Shown one piece after another: positions 17,492-29,400 of a stretch of DNA of 64,000 nt. The notes below the pieces were generated by a model. The model was given only the letters and a program-made list of their open reading frames with translations. It did no database searches and was not told the DNA's origin. How positions within the stretch are numbered: position 1 is the stretch's first letter; each line of letters opens with the position of its first letter. A program made the translations under genes and the position numbers. Origin of the DNA: Verrucomicrobia bacterium ADurb.Bin006 (GTDB lineage Bacteria > Verrucomicrobiota > Verrucomicrobiia > Limisphaerales > J093); the NCBI GenBank assembly GCA_002071485.1, contig MWFF01000195.1, positions 29,947-93,946 on the forward strand, read 5' to 3'.

Positions 17492-20400
17492 ATGATCACT
17501 AACTCACATGCATTCGGGCTGCGGCCACTGGGAGCCCTGATCCTGGGCACTCTCCTTTGTAGCACGCAGGTTGCCACCGCCGCACCACCGCGAACCGTGC
17601 GCCTGGTCGCTGTGAATCCAGTCGCCACGCAACCCTTCAACCTCGGCGTGGACTTGATCGCCCAAGGCGACGAGAACTCGGTCGGATTCAGTTTGCAGTT
17701 CGATGTCGCTCGCCTCGAATACATGGACGCCACAGCGGGCAGCGGCGGTTTCAGCCTGCTGGTCAACAAGAGTCGGGCGGCGCAAGGCCAGCTCGGATTC
17801 GCACTCGGTCGCAGTGCTGGAACGGTCTTTCCGTCAGGGACCATCCGCATGGTCAACGTCGAGTTCCGTGCCCGCGAAACGACTGGAACGACGCCGCTGG
17901 CATTCGCGGATGTACCGGTCGTGCGGGAGACGGTGGGCGTTCAGGCTCAGACACTCACGACACTATACGAGGGTCTCAGCCTGGAGATTCTCCCACTGGT
18001 CGGGCCCTCGATTACCACCCAGCCCGAGGGAGCCACCGTTCATGCCGGGACCAATTTCACGCTGCGCGTCGTGGCCGCAGGCAGCGAACCTCTGCGCTAT
18101 CAATGGCAGTTGAACGGCCAACCCCTGGCATCCGCCACCAACGCGACGCTCGAACTTTCCTCCATTCGCGAAAGTCAAGCGGGCGACTATCGCGTCGGCG
18201 TATCCAATCCGGCAGGTTCGGTCACCAGCGCGGTGGCCCGGTTGGTGGTCCTGCCTCCCCTGACCGCTCCGGTCATCGTGCGGAATCCCAAACCGGCATT
18301 CGCATCGGCGGGCGAAAGAGTCACGTTCACGGTCGAGGCCACAGGGAGCGAGGCGTTGTCCTATCAATGGCAACGGCAAGGGATCGACCTGGCCGGCGCA
18401 ACGGAGCCTGTACTCGTCATTGACGCCGTCACGACCGCCCATGCTGGCAACTATCGCGTGCTGGTCCGCAATCCGGTCGGCTCGGCCACGAGCACCGCCG
18501 TGGCTCTCACTGTCTCGGCCACACCCCGCGCGATCCGGATCGGGCGGGTCGATTCCCCAGCCGGCAATCTTATCGAACTGCCGATCGATCTCTACGCGCT
18601 GGGCGACGAAAACGCCGTCGGATTCAGCCTGACATTCGATCCCGCGCAACTCGAATACCGCGGCTGGCGGCGGGGCGCGACCGCCCAGGGCACGGCGCTC
18701 AACGTCAACACCAACGGTCTGGCCCAGGGCCGCTTGGGCCTGGCTATCAGCAAACCTGCCGGCCAACGCTTCAGCAGCGGCACCAGCCCGCTCGTGTATC
18801 TGCAATTCCTGGTCGGTCGAACGCCATCCCAGACGGACATTCTGGCCGCTGACGCCCCTGTCCGGCAGGAAATCGCCGATGTCGGCGGTCGCAGCCGCCC
18901 TGCTGAGTTCGTTGACGGCTGGGTGAACATCCTCGACACCCCGCCTTCGATCGTCAGTGCCCCAGCGGATACCGTTGCACGGTTGTTCTCGACCGTGACA
19001 CTCGAGGTCGTGGCGAACGGCAGTGCGCCACTGTACTACGAATGGCGGCACAACGGCCAGCCGGTCCCCGGCGCCACAAGCCCCACGCTGACGCTCGCTT
19101 CCGTGATGCCCGATCAAGCGGGAGACTATCAAGTGGTGGTGAGCAACGCGGTCGCTATCGCCGGCAGTGACACGGCGCGCCTCGAAGTGCGCCGCGTGGT
19201 TCGTCTCGCCGGCACCAACATTCCCACTGGGGTCACTGTCGACATGCCAGTCGAACTCCTGACCGCCGGCACCGAGAACGCCGTCGGATTCAGCCTGCGC
19301 TACGATCCGACGTTGCTCACCCTTCAATCTGCGAAGTTGAATCCCGGGTTCACGAACGTCACGCTGAACCTGCGCACCAACGCGAGCTTCCCGGGCGCGC
19401 TCGGCGTAGCCTTGGCTCAGCCACCGGGCGGTGTGTTTCCCACAGGGACCCAGGCCGTGATGACGCTCACCTTCCAAGCCACCCAGTTGCCCGGCAATTG
19501 CCCCCTGACGTTCACGGATATGCCGATCCTTCGGGAGATGGCCAATGCAGATGCCCAATCCGTGCCGACGGACTTTGTGGATGGCGAAATCATCACCACC
19601 CGTGTCGCCCCGCAGATCACCCGGCACCCGGTGCCGCGCGAGGTAACACAGGGCGAATCGGCGGTGTTCGCCGTGGTGGCGAGCGGCTCGTTACCCATGA
19701 CTTACCAATGGCTGCACAACGGTGTCGATCTGCCCGGCGCGACCAACACCACATTCAGCATCGTCGCCGTCCAACCCGTTGACGCCGGCAACTACGCCGT
19801 TCGCCTTAGCAACGTCGCCAGTACCGTCATCAGCTCGAATGCGCTGTTGACTGTGAACATCCCGGACATGACCGGCCCGGTGCTGGCCAACCCGACTTTC
19901 GATTCTCAACCGCTGGCGCCGGACGCCCTGCTGACGCGTGCCGGCACCCTGCGGATCGATGCCACCGATCCTTCAGGCGTCAGCCGGGTCGAGTTCTATG
20001 TCGATGACCTCCAGGTATCGGCCGATCTGGACGGCGCGGATGGATTCACGGCGTATCTCGATTTCGAGTTGTTCCCGGACGGTCCGCACACGCTGTCGTT
20101 TCGGGCGTTGGACTTTCGCAGCAACCCGGCGGAGTTCACGCTGCCGGTACGGTTCCTCCTGGCCACACTGCCGCCGCCGGTCATCGGCCTGCCGCAGAGC
20201 GGCACGATCACCTCGAACCAGTTCGTCACGATTCGTGGCAATGCTCCCGCGCACTCGAGCGTGGTTCTGTACCGCAACGACGCGCGCGCGGGCAATCCCG
20301 TGCCGGTGAACCACCTGGGTATCTTCGAGACGACGCTGCCGCTGCTTGAAGGGCTCAACCGTCTCGAGGCCGCCTCGCTCAATCGCGCCGGTGAAAGCCA

Positions 20401-23400
20401 ACGGTCGCCCGAAGTGACGGTGACACTCGACACCAGCCTGCCGGCGTCGCCGTCTGGACTCCGCGCTACGGCGCGCAGCGGCGGGCGTGTCCTGCTCGAG
20501 TGGGTTCCGAGCAGCGAGTCCTACCGCGGTTACCACGTTTATCGCTCGCATGCCTCATTCACCGATCGAAGCGAAGCGGTCAGGTTGACCGGTTCGCCTC
20601 TGCCAGGCTACACCTTCGAGGACACCGCCCCGGTCGATGGCCAGTGGTTCTATCGGATTGCGCAGGTGAACCTTGCCAACGTCGAGGGCCTGCTCTCGAT
20701 CGAGGCGGCTGTCGAGGTGGACCGGACGCCGCCCACCGCCGCCCTCGAGTATCAACCGCCCGCAGCTTACGATCCGGCCACGGGCCGGGTGGGCCGTGGC
20801 ATCGTTGGAGTGCTGGTGAACCTGAGTGAAGAGGTCGCCAGCGCGCCTTTCCTGAGCTTCATGCCGCCCCAAGGACAGCCGATTGTCATCGAGTTGAGGC
20901 GTGTCGATCCGACTCAATACCGCGGCAACTTCGTGATCGATGACAAGACCCCTTCCGGCAATGCAGTCGCCGTGTTCTCCGCCCGTGACAAAGCCGGCAA
21001 CCGCGGCACCCAAATCACGGCGGGGGCACGACTGACGATTGACACGGCAGCGCCCGAGATCGTCGGTCTGACCGTCCAACCCGCCGAGCCGATCCGCAAC
21101 CCGGCTGATGAAACGGTCCTGGTCACCCTCGACCTGACATTGAGCGAGGTCCTGCGGACAGCCGCCGCTCCCGAAATCACCTACTCGCTGTCCGAGTCAG
21201 CGCCGACCCCGCAGCCTGTGGCCAGCCTGACGCCTGGGGCAGACCCTGTCCACTGGACGGTGACGTTCAAGCTGCCTGCCGCCGCCGGGGCAAACGCCGA
21301 GACCCTCACCATTCAGTACCAGGGCGAAGACGATCTGGGGAACCGAGGCTCGCGCATCATGCCGCCCCATCAGTTTCAAGTGTACCAGGGCGACCTGCCC
21401 GCGCTGGTGGCGCCCGTGTCCTTGAGCGCCAAAACCAAGTCAGCAGGCCTGATTGTCCTCGAATGGCAACGGGTGACCGACGCATCTGACTACGCCATCT
21501 ACCGGAAGACGCCCAGTGCGACCGAGTTCGAACCCTTGACCTACACCGGCGACACCAATCGCTGGTCCGATCTGCCGCCGGAAGACGGCATCTACGAGTA
21601 TGCCGTCGCCTCCGTGCGACGGGTCAACGCGCAGGAATCGGTCAGCGAGCTGAGCGACGTGGCGATTGCCGAGTCCGACCGTCGTGCGCCCGGTGCGCCC
21701 TCGGACCTCACCCTGCAACTGGCGAAGAATGGGGTTTTCCTGCGCTGGACATCGCCCGTGAACCTCAACGAGGAGATCACCTATTCGCTCTATCGCACGG
21801 TCCAGACCCCGCCGGCTGACCTGACGGGGCTGACACCGGCGATCTCCGGCATTCCCATCGCCCAGGTTGTGGACCCCGCGCCGCGCCCCGATCAACCGTT
21901 CTACGCCGTGGCCGCCGTTGACCGCGCCGGCAATGTCTCGCCGCCATCGAATCCCGGCTACCTCAACATCCAGCTCTACCCGGTCCAGTCTTTGACCGTC
22001 GGCCAGACGAACAACGATCCGCCCATTCTCACCTGGACCCAGGTCGGCAGCGGCGTGGCCGGACACGACATCTTCCTCGGCGACGCCAACTCGAACCTGC
22101 ACCTGAACCGGCGCGGTCTGATCACCGACAACCGTTTCATCGACATCGGGTTCACCGGCGAGGAGCGGCTTTACACCATCTTCACCGTGGACAACAACGG
22201 TCAGCGCAGTCCCGGCCGCACGATCCTGCTGCCGGCGTTGAGCGCAGCGCTCGATCCGGACGCCATCGTCAAACGCGGCCTGATGAACCGCTTGACCTAC
22301 ACCGTGCGCAATGACTCGACCGACCCGCTCAACGAGGCGCGGGTGCTCGTCACACTCGGCGGACGCGTCCACAGCTCCGAGACCTTCTGGTTGGCTGGGC
22401 AGTCGGTCGTCGAAATCCCCGTGATCGTAGGCGGATACGATGAGTTGCCAGATGGCAATGCACCGCTCCTCACGACGATCGAGAGCCGTCCTGAGGAGGG
22501 CGCGACGGTACGCTGGGCGCGCAGCGGGTCGGTAGCGGTTGGCGATGGCCAGTTGCTGATCGGGGTGTTGGCATCTGACCTGTTTCGCGGGGCGATCACG
22601 AAGGCTCGATTCACACTGCTCAACCCCAGCACTGAGGTTCTCGAAGTGATCACCGCCACGCAACAGGGCAAAGCGCCCTCGTCGGACATCCGGATGTCGC
22701 TTTTCAACGCCGAAAGCCAACTGCTTTCCTCGACTCCCTTCTTCGCAGCGATGGGTACGAATCTGGTTCTCTTGCCCAACGGCAACATCGTGCTGCGCCT
22801 CGAGCCGGGCCAGGAAGTCGTGTCGCAGGAGATCGATTTGCCCGTCCCGTCGAGCGTGCCCAACCATGTCTGGATTCAGCTCGAGATTGACCGTGTCTTC
22901 TATCATAGCGACCGCGAGGACCGCGTCGAGATGCGCGGCGTGGCGACGGCGGCACCGTTTGTCGTGACCTCGACCAGTTACACCGGCACGATTACGTCGG
23001 TTTCGCCCGAGCACTCGCGGGGCGGCGAGCCGATCACCATTTCCGGACGCGCCTGGTTCCAGGCCAGTCGCCAACCGGCGCCCCGGCAACCCTTGCTCGT
23101 CAAGATCGCCAATGCCGGCTTCGAGCGGACGGAGCAAGTGGTGACCGATGACCAGGGCCTGTTCACCACCCAATTCACCCCTCTGGCGGGCGAAAGCGGC
23201 GGCATCTATTCCGTCTGGGCCGTGCATCCCGATCTGACCGACCGCACGGTGCAGAAGCAATTTGTTGTGGATCGGGTCCTCGCCAGCCCCACCGAGTTTG
23301 TCGTGCGCGCGCCGCATTACTATCGACAGGTTGTGCCCCTCAAGGTCACCACAGGTGCAGGGACCGAAGTCGCGAATCTGCGCCTCGCCTTCTTACCTCA

Positions 23401-26400
23401 AGACCAGCCCGGCAGAGCGTTGCCGCCGGGCGTGGCCGTGGACACGGGCGCGCCCATTGCCAGTCTGGGGCCGAATCAGACTGCCTCGATGAGCTTTCTC
23501 GTCACTGGCACCCCCGAGGCCACTCGCAAGGTCGACCTGGTGCTCCGATTAGTCAGCGGCGAAACCGTCGATAATCCCTGGGCCACGATTCGGGCCGCTT
23601 GCGAGTTCTCCGAGGCCTACCCCTCGCTGCGTTGGTCGCCCTCACTGGTGGACACGGGCGCGCCACCCGGCTCGAATGTGGTTGAGGAGGTTACGTTCGA
23701 GAACGTTGGCCTCGTCTCCGCTACGAATGTCTTCTTCTCGCTGCACAAAGCCGACGGCACCGCTGCGCCTTCCTGGGCGGCTCTGGCGACACCGCCGAAC
23801 CTTGCCGAGTTGGCGGTCGGGGCCAAGGCGATCGTCGGGCTGACGTTCCGACCGCCGTCTGCCCTGCCGGAAGACGATTATTGGTTCAAGCTCAAGACGC
23901 GGTCAGGCAACCATCCCACAGTCGAGATCGGCGTTCACGTCGCCGTTCTGGCCGAGGGACGCGGCAACCTCGCGTTCAAGGTGGTAGACATGTACACCGG
24001 CACGCCCGGCAACGATGGCGTGTCTGGCGCCAATATCCGCCTGCGCAACGACGCAGTGGGTAGCTTCCAGACGAACCTTGTCACCGATATCAACGGCGAA
24101 GCAGTCTTCGAGGACCTTCCCAGTGGGCTCTACGACTACCACGTCACGGGCGAGAATCACAACAGCAGCAACGGCCGGGCGTGGGTCCGCGCCGGCAGCA
24201 CTTCGAGCCAGCACGTTGCGCTCGCGTACAGCCTGGTCAGTGTCGAGTGGGAGGTTGTGCCCATCACCATCGAAGACCGTTACGAAATCGTTCTCACCGC
24301 CGTGTTCGAGACCGATGTTCCGGCCCCTGTTGTCACCATCGAACCGGCGGCGGTCAACCTGCCGCAACTGTTCGCAGGCGACGTGTTCTACGGGGAGTAC
24401 GTCATCGAGAACCACGGCCTGATCCGGGCGGATAATCTCCAGTTCCAACTGCCGGCGTCCGACGCCTACCTCAAGTATGAGATTCTCGCCGCCGTGCCCG
24501 ACCGGCTCGAAGCGAAGCAGAAGGTGCGCATCCCGTATCGCATTACCTGTCTCACGTCCTTCCCCGGCCCGCGCACTCCGCCCCCCACCGCCAATGCTGC
24601 TTTGGCCAGGACCCGGACGACGGCTCAGCGGCCGTCTGCCGTCAATCTTGATGGTTTGCCGCCCGCAATACGCCAAATCGTCCTGATGGACAAACCTTCC
24701 GGCATCTGCTTCACGCACACGTCCGGTACCAGCCTCATGTACGAATGGATCTGCATCAACGGGGAGTGGTACCGGAATGCAATCGGAAGTCAGTTCTGGT
24801 ACAACTATTCGTCCGGACCTTGTGGCACGCCTGGCGGCGGTGCGACTTGGGTGGGCGGCGGCGGAGCCACGTTCTCCGGCCCCTCCGCCTCGATACCCGG
24901 ACTGCCTGAGTGCTGCCCGCCCGAGGAGTGCGAAGAGGAAGACCCGTGTGACCCCAAGTGTTGTGAAGCCGAGGGCGCAACGTGCGACAGTAGCCCGCCG
25001 CCTCCTGGGACGCCCGGTTCGCCGGGGTCCGAGGGCAGTGGCGGCCCTGACGATTCGGACCAGCGGGTTCGCTTGGCTAATGCTGGCGGCCAGGCTGGAG
25101 CCCGGTTCAAATTCATAAACCAACTCCGCGTCGAGCCGACGGGCAGCACGTTCCTCGATTCCGACCGCCGCCGGCTCACCTTCGAGCGCGACAGCCGCGG
25201 CATCACGACCATTCTGCTCGGAAAAGTCCCTTACACGTATCTTGACAGCGGGCGCACGCTGTTCGCCTACCGCGCCAACCGCATCCAGGCCATCGCGGGC
25301 GGTTACCGGTGGCAAAACCTCGATGGCAAATGGGAGATGTATGATACCGACGGACGCCTGCTCAAGACCGGCTACCGAAATCTACTCCAAACCCGCCGGT
25401 TCTATGATGCCGCGGGTCGCCTGAGCGAGGTGCGCGATGCCACGGGGGCCGTGCTCGCCACCTACACCTACAACGCAGCCGGCAAGGTCGCCACGATTGC
25501 CGATCGCGCGGGTCGGCAGGCAGAGTACGAATACGAAGCCGGACGGCTCGTTCGCGCCCGGGACGTCACCAAACGTGAGACGCGCTACGAGTACGGGCCA
25601 GATTCTGGGTGCGGCCAGCGCCAGCTCGTCACCCGCGTGACGCGGCCCGACGGAACTGTGCAGAACTTTCGGTATCGCAGTGCCGGCTGTGACGGCCCGA
25701 TATTCCTCTACAGCCGCTTGGATGGCACGGGTAATGGTCATTTCCACGAACAGCACTACGACCCCAATTCTCGCACGTATTACCTGAAGATCACCAGCAC
25801 CGGCGGCGAGGTGCGCGAAAAGATCTTCGACAGCAAGGGCTACCTGCTCGAGGAGCGGGTGAACGGCATCGTCAGGCGGAACATCCTCCGCAGCGGACGC
25901 GGCGACCTCATCACCGATGCCGCGGGCAATGAGAAGCGCCGCGACTACGACGAGTTCGGCAAGGTAATCCGCGAGGTCGCGCCTGACGGCGGGGTCACGA
26001 CCTGGGAGTACGACCCACGGTATCACCTTCCGACCCGGATCGAGGTCCCGCGCGGCGCCGTCACGCTGATGGCCTACGACGAAAACGGCAACCTCACCAA
26101 CAAGATCGAAGCCGCCGGCACCGCAATTGCCCGCACCAACTCCTGGGTGTACAACGCGCTCAACCAGATGCTCCGCCACGTGGATGGGCGCGGAAACGCG
26201 ATGAACTACGAATACGACGCCCGTGGGAACCTCGTCCGCGAATACGATCCGTCCAATCCGGCCTATCAGACCCTGTACGCCTACGACGACCGTGGGAACC
26301 GGGTGGCGATAACGAACGCCCTCGGCCACGTCACCCGGTTCGGCTATGACCTCCGCGACCGGGTGATCGCCGAGACCAACGCCGTCGGCCACGTGACACT

Positions 26401-29400
26401 GTACACTTACCAGGACGATAATCTCATCGAAGTCGAGACCGGACGCGACGGCACAACGCCGGGCCGGATCGTCCGTTACCGCTACGACGATCACGGTCGC
26501 CGCACGCAGACGCTTCGCGTGGACGACCAGGGCCAGGAACACGTCTGGGAAACCACGAGCTACGACGGCGACGGCCATGTGATCGCCACTGCCAATGCGC
26601 TCGGCCAGACCACCCGGTACGAATACGACGCCAACGGACGCCGTACCAAGATCGCCCGACCGTTCTCCGCCACCGAGACGTCCGATACTCAGTACGAGTA
26701 TAACGACGCGGGGCGCCTCGTTCGGGAGATTGATCCGCTGGGCGTCGTTACCGCCTACGAGTACGATTTCATGGGCCGGCAGAGCAAGGTGACTGAAGCC
26801 GTTGGCACTGAGGTTCAGCGTTCGCGCGAGCGCCGCTACGACCTCAACGGCAACCTCACGAGCATCACCTACTCCGACGGCACAAATGCGTTCACGACCT
26901 TGTACGAGTATGACCTGCTCGACCGACGCATCGCCATCCGCGGCGCCCGCGAATACCCCAAGGATTTCGAGTACGACGCCAACGACAATCTGGTCGCCGA
27001 GATCAACGGACGCGGCTACCGCACCGAATACAGCTACGACCAGTACAACCGGCGAACGAATACGGTCGAAGGCATCGGCCACGGCGAACCGGGCGAACAC
27101 GCCGACTCGTTCGTGTACGACCTCGTCGGCAACGTAATCACCGCGTACGACGGCAACTGGAACCACCGCCACTACCACCACGACGCCCTCGGACACGTGG
27201 TCGCCGAGTCCATCCCCCTCGCCCCGACCAACGACCTGCCCGCCAGCAACTGGTGGACGGACAACTCGGTGGTGCTAAACCGCACCTGGCACAATCCCTG
27301 GAGCCAGCCCGTCGCCACCAGCAACATCGTGGGCGCCGTAACTGCGACCGTCTATGACGCCTTCGGTCGTCGCTTCACCCACACCGATGCCGCCGGCCTG
27401 ACGTTGACGAACGAATACACAGCCCTTGATCAACTATCAGCCATCAACTACCCCGTCGTCTCGACGGCCCCGCCCGGCAGCCCGTCCACCTCCATCCGCT
27501 ACGCCTACGACCCCTACAACGCACAGATGCTCGTCTCCACGACCGACCGCGCCAACCTCACCACGCACTACGGCTACGACCGGCGATTCCAGCGCACCAG
27601 CGAACTCAGTTCATGGGGCGCCCTGACGACGTACGGCATCGACGAACTGGGTCGCCAAACCGCCGTCACGAACGCTTTGAACGAGCCTACCCAAAGCGTC
27701 TTCGACCAGTTCGACCAACTCGTGGCCACCATTTACGCGGACCACATCCCCGTCACCCAGGAACGCATCGAATACCGGGCCTACGACGAATTCGGCAAGA
27801 TGACCAACCACTGGGGCGCCGCAACCTACGACGTGCGGTACGAGTACGACCTCGCCGGCAACCAGGTGAAACTCGTGGACGGCAACGGCAACCCCACCCG
27901 CTGGGAATACGACGGCCGCAACCGGAAGGTACGCAAGATTTACGCCGACAACAGCGACTACGAATACGGCTACGACCCTAACGGTAACCAGACCCGCAAG
28001 CGCGACGCCATGCAGCGGACCACCCGCTACGAATTCAACGCTTACAACCTCCTCGTCCGCACGGACTACCCGAACGATCCCGACGTGACGTTCGGGTACG
28101 ATCCCGCCGGACGCCGTGTCCTCATGGTGGATGGGACCGGGACCAACTGCTGGACCTACGATCGTGCCGACCGCATCCTCAGCAACGCCCAACTGAACGT
28201 CGAGCACGACGTCCGCTACACCTACGATGCCGAAGGCAACCGGCTCTCGATGAGCGTGACTCCGCTGGCTGGCGGCGACGATTGGCGCACCGACTACGCC
28301 TACGACAGCGCGGCGCGCCTCGAGAACATCACCGATCATGGCCCATCCGAAACGCCCTTCCATTACACCTGGGCGACGAACGCGGTCCGCCTTGCCGCTC
28401 TCACCTATCCCTCGGGAATGAGAACCACTCACGATTACGACGTGCTGGGCCGGAAGACGCTGCTCTCGACACGCGACAGCGCGAATGTTGAAATTGCGCT
28501 CTTCGCCTACGGCCACGACAAGGCCGGCCAGCGAACCCACGAAACCACCCTGACCCATGCCGAGCGCTTTGAATACGACGCCAAGCGGCAGTTGGTTTCC
28601 GCCCAGCGCTACGATCTGGCCGGCAATGCCGATCTGAGTTGGAGCTATCGTTACGCCTATGACCCAATTGGAAACTGGACAACCGTAACGGCCCCGGATG
28701 GGGTTCACAGCTACACGGCGAACTCGCTAAACCAATACACTGCGGGCACGAATGCGATGTGGCGGACGCTTGACTATGACGCGAATGGCAATCTCTTGGC
28801 GGACGGGAAGACTACATTCGCGTTCAACGATCAGGACCGGCTAGTCTCGGCTTCAAATCTCTTGCAACATTCCACCTTCCATTACAACGGCGTTGGGCAT
28901 CGAGTGCGTTTCAATCGTGAGGACGCTTCTGGTGCTGGCAAACTAATCTACGACGGACCGCTCATCGTTGCCCAACTGTCAATAGATCCCGCCGAAACCT
29001 ATCGCGTTACCCGCGGCCTAGACATCAGTTTAAGCCGAGATCGCCTCGGAGGAATTGGCGGACTGCTTCTTGTGAAGACCGCAGGAACCTTGCACGAACT
29101 TGTTGCTGACGCGCGCGGCGACATAAGGTTTGAGTATTGGACGTCAGGTTCGGATGCAAAGCAGTATGCTCCGTTTGGATCCACGGATAATCCTCGACCT
29201 CAGCACCAACCCTTTGGATTCGCAACGAAGGATGAAATCCGCGTATTTGATCTCATCAGTTTTGGTCGGAGATACTATACGAGCCGCCTGGGGCGATGGC
29301 TCAATCGTGATCCGATTGCAGAAGATGGTGGCTCCGCATTGTACGCATACTTGTTCAATGATCCCATCAACCGCAGCGACCCTTTTGGACTTTGCGAAGT

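Noticed and set aside
25382..27196. Long minus-strand open frame opposite the YD-repeat region
   Set aside because: It is the antisense of regular YD repeats, giving a Val/Arg-rich sequence without any domain. The plus-strand RHS protein is clearly the gene.
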